Shown: positions 16,690 to 25,562 of the stretch, piece by piece | Numbering within the stretch: the stretch's first letter is position 1 | Layout: every line of letters begins with the position of its first letter | NCBI GenBank assembly: GCA_023266895.1 | Contig: JAHFOI010000009.1 | Span: 1-32,803, forward strand | Direction of reading: 5' to 3' | From: Candidatus Woesearchaeota archaeon | GTDB taxonomy: Archaea; Nanobdellota; Nanobdellia; Woesearchaeales; ARS49 | DNA length: 32,803 nt | The notes under the pieces: model-generated | What the model was told of the DNA's origin: nothing | The model's input: only the letters and a program-made list of their open reading frames with translations | Databases searched by the model: none | Program-made: the position numbers and the translations under genes

Positions 16690-17877
16690 ATGTTCGTTGG
16701 TATTATTGGTAAGGCAAATGTGGGTAAATCAACTTTGTACAAAGCAATAACTTTGGCTGATGTGTTGATTGCGAACTATCCGTTTGCAACTATTGATCCA
16801 AATAAGGGTGCGGGGTGTGTGCGTATTGATTGTGTTGATACTGAGTTTGGTGTGCAGTGTAATCCACGTACTGGTTTTTGCGTGAATCATCAGCGTTTTG
16901 TGCCTGTGGATGTGATGGATGTTGCTGGCTTGGTGCCTGGGGCGCATTTGGGTAAGGGTTTGGGCTTGTCGTTTTTGGATGACTTGCGTCAGGCTGATGT
17001 GCTTGTGCACGTGGTTGACATGGCAGGCACAACAAATGAGCGCGGTGAGCCTTGTGATGCAGGTTCATATGATCCTGCGAATGATGTGCGTTTTCTTGAG
17101 CATGAGCTTGACATGTGGGTGCTTGGTATTCTTAAAAAAGGCTGGGAACGTTTTGCGCGTCAGTTGCAGCAAGAGCATGGTGATGTTGCGTCAGCAATTG
17201 GCAAGCAATTGTCTGGGCTGAACATTACTGAGGTGCAGGTGAAGAATGCTATGCAGTCTTTGAAGATTGATGTTATTCCTCCGCTGCACTGGTCTGAGGA
17301 ACAGCTTTTGCAGCTTGCGATTGTGGTGCGTAAGACTAAGCCTTTGATTGTTGCAGCAAACAAGATGGATATTCCTGTTGCTGAAGTGAATTTGGAGCGT
17401 ATCAAAAAAGAGTTTTCTGGGCTTATGATTGTTCCGTGTTCTGGTGATGCTGAGCTTACCTTGAAGCAAGCTGCGCGTGCTAACTTGATTCAGTATGTGC
17501 AGGGTGATGGTACGTTTACGATTACTGGTAACGTGTCTGAGAAGCAGCGTGCTGCTCTTGATTTTATTCAAAAGAGTGTGCTTGACAAGTTTGGCAGTAC
17601 TGGTGTGCAAAAGGTGTTGAATGCTGCAGTGTTTGATTTGCTGAAGTATGTTGCGATTTTTCCTGGAGGCATGAGTAAGCTTGCTGACCAGTTTGGCAGA
17701 ATACTTCCTGATTGCTTTTTGTTGCCTCCTAACAGCACTGCATTTGATTTTGCAGGCAGGATTCACACTGACTTGCAAAAGAACTTTATTGCAGCTATTG
17801 ATGTAAAAACCCGTCGTAAAGTTGGCAGAGAGCACGTGCTCAAGCATCGTGATGTTGTTGAGATCATGACAAAGTAA
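16690..17877 (+). CDS. ychF: OBG-family GTPase (archaeal YchF-like)
   Basis: MFVGIIGKANVGKSTLYKAI...DVAGLVPGAHLGKGLGLSFLDDLRQADVLVHVVD...ANKMDIP; C-terminal TGS-like region; start moved to 16690. Confidence 0.92.
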   Translation: MFVGIIGKANVGKSTLYKAITLADVLIANYPFATIDPNKGAGCVRIDCVDTEFGVQCNPRTGFCVNHQRFVPVDVMDVAGLVPGAHLGKGLGLSFLDDLRQADVLVHVVDMAGTTNERGEPCDAGSYDPANDVRFLEHELDMWVLGILKKGWERFARQLQQEHGDVASAIGKQLSGLNITEVQVKNAMQSLKIDVIPPLHWSEEQLLQLAIVVRKTKPLIVAANKMDIPVAEVNLERIKKEFSGLMIVPCSGDAELTLKQAARANLIQYVQGDGTFTITGNVSEKQRAALDFIQKSVLDKFGSTGVQKVLNAAVFDLLKYVAIFPGGMSKLADQFGRILPDCFLLPPNSTAFDFAGRIHTDLQKNFIAAIDVKTRRKVGREHVLKHRDVVEIMTK

Positions 17878-17959
17878 GTTCTTTTTTTCAGGGGTATTTT
17901 TCAGTGGCGTACAAGAAAATGGGAGAAAAGTATAGGATAAAAACAGTGTTTATCAACAG

Positions 17960-18301
17960 GTGATGGCGATGGCAGAAGGTGATGTGTGTGGAAAGCAAAT
18001 GACTAAAAAAAAACAAGAATATGCGTTGCTTGGTCAGATTTTAGGAAAGTTTGGTGCAATGGTTTGCCCTTGTGGTCAAGTTGTTTTTGATGGAACTGAA
18101 TTTGAAAAAATAGAAGCAGTGGCTAAGAAAAAAGGTGTGTGGGGTGTTGGGCGTGCGTCTCGCACAAGTATTGGCACTTCAGGTAATGCTCTTGATGTTA
18201 GGCTGCCAAAAAGTGTTGTTGACTTTCTTGAACTAAAAAAAGGTCAGGAAGTCTTGATTGAGCCTCTTGACAAAAAAAGATTTCAGGTTATTGTGAGCTA
18301 A
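17960..18301 (+). CDS. AbrB-like domain protein
   Basis: C-terminal GNALDVRLPKSVVDFLELKKGQEVLIEPLDKKRFQVIV. Confidence 0.55.
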   Translation: MMAMAEGDVCGKQMTKKKQEYALLGQILGKFGAMVCPCGQVVFDGTEFEKIEAVAKKKGVWGVGRASRTSIGTSGNALDVRLPKSVVDFLELKKGQEVLIEPLDKKRFQVIVS

Positions 18302-18823
18302 GTTGCAGAGTTTTTCACAACCTTGCAATGAAGCTGTAGTTCATTCTTTGTTAGTTTCTTGACTTCAATTAGTTCTAAGCGTGCTTCAAAGTCTTCTTGG
18401 GCAAAGAGTGGGATTCCTTTGCCAAAAAGTAGTGGTTCGATGTCCAAATAAAGTTCATCAATGAGTTTTTCTCGCATGAATCCTGCATTAAGAATGCTTC
18501 CGCCTGCCACAACAACTTCTTTGCAATCTGTAAAAATATTCAATGCTTCTTGTGGTGATTTTGCAACGAAATGTTTTTTGTTCAAGGTTTGAAAATTCTT
18601 GTGTGAGACAACTGCTATTTTTACGTTTTCAAGTTCAGCAAATTCAGGTTGCTTAGTTAAAATATCATAGGTTCTGTGACCAATAATCATGTTGGCAGAT
18701 TGTCTAAACTGCACTGTAAATGTTCCATTCTTCTTTGGAAATCCAGCTTGTGTCATCAGCTTCTTTTGCAATCATGCCATTGGAGTTAATTGCCATGTAA
18801 AGAATGATTTTTGGTTTGTTCAT
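18298..18823 (-). pseudogene. Dihydrofolate reductase/RibD-C-like gene with a frameshift
   Basis: MNKPKIILYMAINSNGMIAKEADDTSWISKEEWNIYSAV* from 18823; the homologous continuation (RQSANMIIGHRTYDILTKQPEF...) is in the +1 frame after GTTTAG. Confidence 0.75.
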
Positions 18824-18827
18824 TTTA

Positions 18828-18869
18828 TGCGCCCGGCAGGTGTCCTCAACTGCTGTTTCGGGACCTGCG
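18828..18869 (-). repeat. Partial duplicate of the tRNA-Leu 3' end with enlarged T-loop
   Basis: tgcgcccggcagg identical to 18898-18910, then 23 nt instead of the 7-nt T-loop, then cctgcg as in the tRNA. Confidence 0.7.
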
Positions 18870-18897
18870 TTCTTGTTTATGTATTGAGATACTAAAC

Positions 18898-18995
18898 TGC
18901 GCCCGGCAGGATTCGAACCTGCGAAGGCACTAAGCCAACGGTTCTCTCAGCAATGTTCTTGAGACCGTCACGTTTGACCACTTCGCTACAGGCGC
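18898..18995 (-). tRNA. tRNA-Leu(CAA) with 14-nt canonical intron (18944-18957)
   Basis: GCGCCTG/CGGGCGC acceptor, A73, T-arm GCAGG-TTCGAAT-CCTGC; BHB CTCA/TGAG with 3-nt bulges AGA and AGA; spliced loop CTCAAGA; no encoded CCA. Confidence 0.93.
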
Positions 18996-19147
18996 AATAC
19001 TCTTGTTTGAGTTTGGGGCTTATTTAAAGCTAATGCCAGAAATTGTTTGAAAGAAATTATTTTTTTCAGATCTTCAAAAAAGAAACGTATGTTTTCTCTC
19101 CTTTCTTGTCGCAAAGTTTATATACTACGGTATCTAAAAAGCTACAT

Positions 19148-19723
19148 ATGTATCTAAAAAGAAACAGTGATTGTGAGGTTTTGAGTTTATATTGCAAGGA
19201 CTACACAAAACAGCTCTATTTGAGAGAGATAAGCAGATTAGCTCAGCTTCCTCTTAAAAATACTCAGAATAGTGTGAACGCATTGGAAAAGCGTGGCATA
19301 CTGAAAAGTTGTTGCAAAGGAAAGAATAAATATTTCAGCCTGAATTTGGCGAATATTCAAACAAAGCTGTGTTTGTTGCAATCAGAAATTTATAAAACTC
19401 TTTTATTTGTGGAACACTATCCTGAGTTAAAAGTTTTTCTTAAAGAGCTTCCTGATGCTACAATTATTGCATTTGGTAGTTTTGCCAAATTCACTGCAGA
19501 AAAGGATTCTGATTTGGATTTGTTTGTAGTGTCTGAAACAGTAGAAAAATTACCTTCGTATCTTGTGCCTTACAAAATTCATGAAATCAAAATGTCTAAA
19601 AGAACATTTATCAAAGCTATGAAAGAACAGGTGACGTTAATCAAAGAAATAGAGGAAAACCATGTTATTTTGAATAATCATTCATTTTATGTGAACTTGA
19701 TGTGGGCGCAGTATGGAAAATAA
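19148..19723 (+). CDS. Nucleotidyltransferase with N-terminal winged HTH (MNT-type antitoxin)
   Basis: IIAFGSFAKFTAEKDSDLDLFVVS NTase GSx10DxD motif; start near 19148 preferred over 19043. Confidence 0.82.
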   Translation: MYLKRNSDCEVLSLYCKDYTKQLYLREISRLAQLPLKNTQNSVNALEKRGILKSCCKGKNKYFSLNLANIQTKLCLLQSEIYKTLLFVEHYPELKVFLKELPDATIIAFGSFAKFTAEKDSDLDLFVVSETVEKLPSYLVPYKIHEIKMSKRTFIKAMKEQVTLIKEIEENHVILNNHSFYVNLMWAQYGK

Positions 19724-20183
19724 GAAACTCAATTGGTGTTTTGGGCTGAAAGATGGTTTGCGAATTGTTGAGCCCAATGAGCGACTTGCAAAAGCATATC
19801 TTGAAGAAGCAAAAGCATCCCTGAAACGTGCTGAAAAGAATTTTAGCGATCAAGATCTTCTTTGGACTACAGTTGTCATATACTATGCAGAATATTACGC
19901 GCTTTATTCATTTCTTCAAAGAATAGGTGTTAAATGTGAAAACCACTTTTGTTCAATACTCGCAGTGGATATCTTGTTGGGTAAGGAAAAAACCGAAATC
20001 ATTAATCTGCATAAAGAAAAAAGAATTGATGCGCAGTACTACATGAAAGTTGACAAAGAAGAACAGGTTGGCAGTATGCTTCAGGAAGCCAAAATCTTTG
20101 TTTCAGTATTTGACACTCTTGTTTCAAATCTGAATGAAAAAGAAATGAATACGTACCGTGAGCAATTGAAGAAAAGTGTTTAA
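19713..20183 (+). CDS. HEPN-domain protein (putative toxin partner)
   Basis: LAKAYLEEAKASLKRAEKNF...YYAEYYALYSFLQRIGVKCENHF; overlaps MNT gene. Confidence 0.8.
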   Translation: MENKKLNWCFGLKDGLRIVEPNERLAKAYLEEAKASLKRAEKNFSDQDLLWTTVVIYYAEYYALYSFLQRIGVKCENHFCSILAVDILLGKEKTEIINLHKEKRIDAQYYMKVDKEEQVGSMLQEAKIFVSVFDTLVSNLNEKEMNTYREQLKKSV

Positions 20184-20290
20184 GTGCTCACTTGAAACTT
20201 GCATGACAATTCATTCTAGGCGTTGCCACGGAATTCTTTTGGTGTGGTCAATCCATAGGTTTTTATATCGTTCTTTTTATTTGCTTCATC

Positions 20291-21637
20291 ATGCTTCCTG
20301 TGCAGTTCGTGGTTGACAAGCTTGCGTCAGCTACTGGTGTGTATGCGTTTGTGCTTGATCGTGCATACAAGAAGGTTGCGAGTGCGGGTGTGCCTCCGTT
20401 ATTTACTCAATTAGTTGAGCGAGAAGTTGCGTATCAGCGTTGGTTGCGTGATGCATTGGATGATGCGCGTAAGCAAGTCAGGATTGCGCAAGAGCCTTCG
20501 GGTTGCACTGCAGTTCTTGTCCCGCTTTCTGATGGTTGGTGTGTGGTTCCTGGTTTGCGCACAACAAAAAATATTCAGTCAGTGGGTGATGTTGAGGCTT
20601 CGCTTGGTGCTGCAGTGCCAATTGTTGAGCCTTCACACGTGCAAAGTCTTGCATATCTTGTTCCTGTGCTTTTTTCTGCAATTCAGCCAGTGCTTGAACA
20701 GCGTGCTGTTTTTGAGCATACTGTTTCTGACATGACTGTTTTGCTTGACTACTTGTCTCAGGTGTTGTTTGTGCTTGATCCTGAGCTATTGCTTCAGCGT
20801 ACTACTGAGTTTTTCGTGCACAAATTGCGCTTGGGTAATTGTAGTATTGTGATTGATTCTTTTGTGGGTCGTTATCATCACAATCCTTCACTTCTTAACA
20901 CATATGCTTGTATTGAGTCGCTGACAAAGGCTCATGTTCAGCAAACCAAAACAATGTTGTTATCTGCAAACCTTGCAAAGGATGTTATGTTTGCCAAGAT
21001 TTCTGTTGATAAACTACCTCCGTGCTTGATTGCACTTCCTGTGGGCTCGGGTGCGGTTATACTGTTTGCAGACACGTCGTTAAATGATGTTGTTTCTCTT
21101 GCGTCTGGGCTTGTGGAAAAGTTTGGCAAGGCGTGGGAGCAGTGTTTGTTGTATCAGTCAGCACATTCATTGTCTATCACTGATCCGCTTACGGGTATTT
21201 TTAATCGTGCGTTTTTCTCTCGTGCTCTTGCAAGAGCCACAGAGTCTGCGCAGTTTGTTTCTGTGTGCATGATTGATGTGGATAATTTCAAGAAGTATAA
21301 TGACACACAGGGTCATCTTGCGGGTGATAAGGTATTACAAAGTGTTGCTGCAACAGTGAAAGCAACTCTTGGTGAGGCGTGTGTGTTTGCGCGTTATGGT
21401 GGTGAGGAGTTTGTGTTTTTCACGAATACAAAAGATGCTGTTTCTTTGGCAGAATCCTGTCGTGCAGCTGTTGAGCAAGGGTGTGGTGTGACTATTAGTC
21501 TTGGTGTTGCGTCAGGAGCAGGTCTTTCTTCAGAAAAACTATTGCAAGAGGCTGATGCTGCGTTGTATCGTGCGAAAAACTCTGGAAAAAACAAGGTTGA
21601 GGCAGTGGTGTTGGGTGAGGATAAAGAAAACCTATAA
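20291..21637 (+). CDS. GGDEF-domain protein (putative diguanylate cyclase)
   Basis: DPLTGIFNRAFF...VCMIDVDNFKKYNDTQGHLAGDKVL...FARYGGEEFVFF...SLGVAS...ADAALYRAKNSGKNKV. Confidence 0.92.
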   Translation: MLPVQFVVDKLASATGVYAFVLDRAYKKVASAGVPPLFTQLVEREVAYQRWLRDALDDARKQVRIAQEPSGCTAVLVPLSDGWCVVPGLRTTKNIQSVGDVEASLGAAVPIVEPSHVQSLAYLVPVLFSAIQPVLEQRAVFEHTVSDMTVLLDYLSQVLFVLDPELLLQRTTEFFVHKLRLGNCSIVIDSFVGRYHHNPSLLNTYACIESLTKAHVQQTKTMLLSANLAKDVMFAKISVDKLPPCLIALPVGSGAVILFADTSLNDVVSLASGLVEKFGKAWEQCLLYQSAHSLSITDPLTGIFNRAFFSRALARATESAQFVSVCMIDVDNFKKYNDTQGHLAGDKVLQSVAATVKATLGEACVFARYGGEEFVFFTNTKDAVSLAESCRAAVEQGCGVTISLGVASGAGLSSEKLLQEADAALYRAKNSGKNKVEAVVLGEDKENL

Positions 21638-21641
21638 TTGC

Positions 21642-21863
21642 TCATAACTTATCAAAATTGTCTTGATCCAATTCAGGGTCTTTAAGTATTCTGTGAAGTG
21701 TTCCTTTCTTTAGAGTGTCGTGCAAAGGTACTGTTAGTTTAATAGTTTTTTCATCAGTTCTTTTTTCAAGACGAATATGTGAGCCTTGTTGTCGGGTTGC
21801 GATAAATCCTGCGTGTTGCAGTTTCTTAATGAGTGTTCTTCCAGAAATTTGTGGTAATCTCAT
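21642..21863 (-). CDS. hicA: HicA toxin
   Basis: MRLPQISGRTLIKKLQHAGFIATRQQGSHIRLEK...GTLHRILKD. Confidence 0.88.
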   Translation of the reverse strand: MRLPQISGRTLIKKLQHAGFIATRQQGSHIRLEKRTDEKTIKLTVPLHDTLKKGTLHRILKDPELDQDNFDKL

Positions 21864-22081
21864 ACAGTAACTGATGCAAGTTCTCCTTCAAATTGAGCAA
21901 TTTCATCAGTGTCAGCTTCAAGGTAGAGTGTCAGTGCTTCTTTAATATTTTCCAGAGCTTGTTCTTTGGTATCTCCTTCGGATATGCATCCTGGTAGCGA
22001 AGGAACATACACTGTGTAGCCTCCTTCTTCTTGTGGTTCTAGAATAACTGTGAGTTTCATGGGTTTAGTAGGCGTGCACAA
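21860..22081 (-). CDS. hicB: HicB antitoxin
   Basis: MKLTVILEPQEEGGYTVYVPSLPGCISEGDTKEQALENIKEALTLYLE. Confidence 0.9.
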   Translation of the reverse strand: MCTPTKPMKLTVILEPQEEGGYTVYVPSLPGCISEGDTKEQALENIKEALTLYLEADTDEIAQFEGELASVTV

Positions 22082-22131
22082 TATTTAAATATTGCGGCAA
22101 GAAAAAAGAATGAACGCCAACTTTTTAGTAT

Positions 22132-22713
22132 GTGGCTGAGGTAAAAATGACTGCTGTATTGCGAATCACCTATTTTGTGCATGGTACAACAACAGATAAT
22201 GAGTCTGGTAAAGCGTCTGGTTGGAATGATGTTGGTCTTTCTGCGTTGGGCATTACGCAATCAAAAGATTTGTTTGGTCAGTTAAAAGGTAAAAAATTTG
22301 ACGTGGTTATTACTTCAGATTTGCGTCGTGCTGTTGATTCTGCAAAACTTACGTGGGGTGATTCTGTGCCAATGATTGCTGATACAAGATTGCGTGAATG
22401 CAATTATGGTGATTGTAATGGTATTTCTGATGAAGTGATGAGCAAGAAAATGCAGGAGTGTATTGAAATTCCTTTTCCTCACGGTGAATCATACAATGAT
22501 GTTGAGCAGCGCATGCGTGTCTTGCTTAAAGAGTTGTGCAAAAAGTTTTCCGGAAAGCATGTTGGGTTTGTTGCTCATCGCGCCCCTCAGCTTGCGCTTG
22601 ATGTTATTCTTAAAGGCAAATCGTGGCAGCAGGCAATGCGTGATGACTGGCGTCACACAAAGTCATGGAAGCCTGGTTGGGAGTATGAATTGGTGTGTGA
22701 GAAGTTTACGTGA
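22132..22713 (+). CDS. Histidine phosphatase (phosphoglycerate mutase-like)
   Basis: ITYFVHGTTTDNESGKASGWNDVGLSALG...VITSDLRRAVDSAKLTW...VAHRAPQLALDV. Confidence 0.82.
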   Translation: MAEVKMTAVLRITYFVHGTTTDNESGKASGWNDVGLSALGITQSKDLFGQLKGKKFDVVITSDLRRAVDSAKLTWGDSVPMIADTRLRECNYGDCNGISDEVMSKKMQECIEIPFPHGESYNDVEQRMRVLLKELCKKFSGKHVGFVAHRAPQLALDVILKGKSWQQAMRDDWRHTKSWKPGWEYELVCEKFT

Positions 22714-22720
22714 TCTGATT

Positions 22721-22795
22721 CTTCCGCTTTTTTCGTAAAGTTTGCGGCTTTTTCTTAGTAAAACACTTAAATAAAGAAAAAAATAAAAAATAGAC
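22721..22795 (+). promoter_or_regulatory. 75-bp conserved promoter module, copy B
   Basis: 70/75 identical to 11519-11593; TATA cttaaata at 22766-22773. Confidence 0.85.
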
Positions 22796-22917
22796 GCCAG
22801 TGTGAGCCAACCAGGTACGCTGACAGCCTGATACGCTGTTGTTCACAAGAACTTCCGGGTTCAAAAACCTTTCGGTTTCGTCAGCATTCCGTCGGGCTGA
22901 ATTTCCCGGCGCTGGCG
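22796..22917 (+). tRNA. Type II tRNA-like gene B, anticodon GAT, G73, with 38-nt T-loop intron (22866-22903)
   Basis: Acceptor GCCAGTG/CGCTGGC; D-stem AGCC/CGCT (3 bp plus C-C); anticodon arm ACAGC-CTGATAC-GCTGT; V-arm GTTC-ACAA-GAAC; T-stem CCGGG/CCCGG; BHB TTCA/TGAA with bulges AAA and TTT; spliced T-loop TTCAAAT. Confidence 0.82.
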
Positions 22918-22950
22918 TCTTCATTCTTGCAAAGCTTTTGTTGCCAAGAA

Positions 22951-23370
22951 TTATTCTGCTTGCACAAACTGTCCATTGTGAACTGTTTTCATAACAATGG
23001 GCAGGTTTGGGTCTCCGTTTTTGTCAAATGTCATGGTTCCCGAAATTCCTTGATAGCTTGTTTGGTAGAGGTGTGTTGCAATGCAGTCTGTGTTTTCTTC
23101 GCACTTTTTTAGTGCTTCTGCAATAATGTGTACTCCATCATACATGAGTGGTGCAAATCCTCCTGAGTGTGTTTCAAATCGCTTTTGGAATGCCTCAAGA
23201 TATGTGCTGATCATTGGATTTGTGATGTTTGCAATAAAGTGATAGGGATAAATAACTCCTTCTGCAAGTGGTCCGAGTGCGTCAAGTATTGCCTTGTTTT
23301 CAAAAGGTGTTCCTGCAAGTATTTTTTGGTGCATGTCAAGTTCTTGCATTTGTTTCAGTGCGCACTTCAT
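22951..23370 (-). pseudogene. C-terminal fragment of an ABC-type substrate-binding protein
   Basis: IYPYHFIANITNPMISTYLEAFQKRF...APLMYDGVHIIAEALKKC...SGTMTFDKNGDPNLPIVMKTVHNGQF resembles the C-terminal lobe of Peripla_BP_6; no signal peptide or N-terminal lobe. Confidence 0.55.
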
Positions 23371-25562
23371 AATTTCTTGTATTTCAACATCAACGAATTC
23401 ATGACCACGCTTACTGAGCTGAGTGCCATGGCGCCTCCTGCAACAATGGGCGAGAGTAAGGTTCCTGTTACAGGGTATAGCACTCCTGCTGCAATGGGTA
23501 TGCCGAGAATGTTGTAGAATAATGCCCAGAACATGTTTTGCTTGATTTTGCTGATGGTTATCTTACTGAGCATGATTGCTTTGCTGATGTCGCGCAAATC
23601 ATTTTTCATAAGCACAATGTCTCCTGTTTCGAGGGCAACATCTGTGCCTGAGCCCATGGCTATGCCTATGTCTGCTTGGGCAAGTGCTGGTGCATCATTG
23701 ATTCCGTCGCCTATCATTGCAGTAATGCCTTTTTTTTGTAAGAGTTTTACGATTGCTGCTTTTTTGTCTGGTAGCACGCGTGCATGTACGTGTTCTATGC
23801 CTGCTTGATGCGCAATTGCTCGTGCGGTGCGTTCATTATCTCCAGTAATCATGTGTACACTTAGTCCGAGGTGCTTGAGTTGTTCTATGGCGTCGTGGGT
23901 TGTTGGTTTTATGCTGTCAGCAACTGCGACCATGGCAATGAGTTTTTTTCCTTGAGAAAGAAGCATGACTGTGTTGCCTTGCTGTTCAAGTTTGTGCATG
24001 AGGTATTGGGTGCTTTTGTCTGGTGTTGCAGTGATTTCTGGAATTCCCAGAGTGTATTCTTTGGTGTTAATGCGTGCCTTGACTCCTTTTCCGGGAATTG
24101 CTTTGAAGCCTGTTGTGGTGAGTGCGTGTATCTTGTTCTTGCGTGCATAGTCCATGATTGCTGTGGCAAGGGGGTGTTCTGAGTGTTGTTCAAGACTTGC
24201 CATGAGTTGAGTGGCTTCGTGTTCTGTTCCTTCTATTGGAACAATGCTGTGCACTTCTGGTTTTCCTTGGGTGAGGGTTCCTGTTTTGTCAAACAGCACG
24301 TGTGTGACTTGGTGTGTTGTTTCTAAAATGTCGCCTCCTTTGATGAGTATGCCGTGGTGTGCTCCTTTGCCTGTGCTTACCATGATTGCCGTGGGTGTTG
24401 CAAGGCCTAGGGCGCAGGGGCAGGCAATCACGAGTACTGCGACTGAGGTGAGGAGTGCGAATTCTACATTTTTGCCGAGCAGTATCCAGGTGAAAAACGT
24501 GATGATGGCAATCACAATCACAACTGGTACAAACCATGCTGAGACTATGTCTGCAAATCGTTGGATTGGTGCTTTGCGTGCTTGTGCGTCTTCAATGAGT
24601 GCTGCTATTTTTGCAAGCGTGGTGTTTTTGCCTATTGCGGTTGCTTTAAAGATAAAGCTTCCTTCTTTGTTGATTGTGCCTGCGGTGACCTTACTGCCTT
24701 TTGTTTTTTCTACAGGCATGCTTTCTCCAGTAATCATGCTTTCATCAATTGCTGAATTGCCTGAGACAACAATGCCGTCTACAGGTATGTTCTGGCCTGG
24801 TTTTACTTTGATACTGTCACCTTCTTTAACATCATCAACTGGTATGCGAATTTCTTTTCCTTTGCGTAACACGAGTGCGTGTGTTGGTGCTGCGTTCATG
24901 AGTGTGCTAATTGCGTTGTGCGTGCGTTCTTTTGCATTTGCTTCTAAGTATTTACCTAGGAGAACAAGGGTGATGAGTACGGTGCTGACTTCAAAGTATT
25001 GGCCGAGTTCTGGTTTGAAAAAAACCGTGTACACACTGTATGCATAGGCTGCGCTTGTCCCTATTGCAATAAGACTGTCCATGCTTGCGGTTTTGTTTTT
25101 GAGTGCAGTCCATGTGCCTTTGTAAAAATCCCAGCCTACATAAAATTGTACTGGTGTTGCGAGAATCAGAAGTAAAAATTGTGCATACGCAATTTCTTTG
25201 CCGACAAAAAAGATTCCTTCTTTCATGAAAAGCATGCCTATTAAAAGTGCTGGTAGTGAAAAAAGGATGCTGATAAGGAATTTTTTTGAGTAATATTTTT
25301 TTGCAGTTTGGTTGTGGTCTTGTTCATTTGCGGTGGGGATTGCTGCGCTATATCCTGTTTTTTGCACCACAGTCATAAGTTCTTGTGCAGTAATTGTTGT
25401 GTGATGTGTTATGCTTGCGTTTGCAGTGGCAAAATTAACTGTTGCAGCTTCTACTCCTTTCGTGTTGCTGAGTTTTTTCGTGAGTGTGTTTGCGCAGCTC
25501 GCGCAGTGCATGCCTGTGATGCTGAGCGTGGTTTGTTGTGTTGTGCTTACTTGTTGAGCCAT
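23367..25562 (-). CDS. copA: Heavy-metal (copper) P1B-type ATPase
   Basis: N-terminal GMHCASC metal-binding motif, CPC (VIACPCALGLATP), DKTGTLT, GDGINDAPAL; start at MAQQVS. Confidence 0.96.
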   Translation of the reverse strand: MAQQVSTTQQTTLSITGMHCASCANTLTKKLSNTKGVEAATVNFATANASITHHTTITAQELMTVVQKTGYSAAIPTANEQDHNQTAKKYYSKKFLISILFSLPALLIGMLFMKEGIFFVGKEIAYAQFLLLILATPVQFYVGWDFYKGTWTALKNKTASMDSLIAIGTSAAYAYSVYTVFFKPELGQYFEVSTVLITLVLLGKYLEANAKERTHNAISTLMNAAPTHALVLRKGKEIRIPVDDVKEGDSIKVKPGQNIPVDGIVVSGNSAIDESMITGESMPVEKTKGSKVTAGTINKEGSFIFKATAIGKNTTLAKIAALIEDAQARKAPIQRFADIVSAWFVPVVIVIAIITFFTWILLGKNVEFALLTSVAVLVIACPCALGLATPTAIMVSTGKGAHHGILIKGGDILETTHQVTHVLFDKTGTLTQGKPEVHSIVPIEGTEHEATQLMASLEQHSEHPLATAIMDYARKNKIHALTTTGFKAIPGKGVKARINTKEYTLGIPEITATPDKSTQYLMHKLEQQGNTVMLLSQGKKLIAMVAVADSIKPTTHDAIEQLKHLGLSVHMITGDNERTARAIAHQAGIEHVHARVLPDKKAAIVKLLQKKGITAMIGDGINDAPALAQADIGIAMGSGTDVALETGDIVLMKNDLRDISKAIMLSKITISKIKQNMFWALFYNILGIPIAAGVLYPVTGTLLSPIVAGGAMALSSVSVVMNSLMLKYKKL

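Noticed and set aside
17191-17847. 218-aa minus-strand ORF
   Set aside because: Antisense to the OBG-family GTPase; rich in Ser/Asn/Lys with no domain signal
24211-25047. 278-aa plus-strand ORF
   Set aside because: Entirely antisense to copA, whose protein has all P-type ATPase motifs; a shadow ORF
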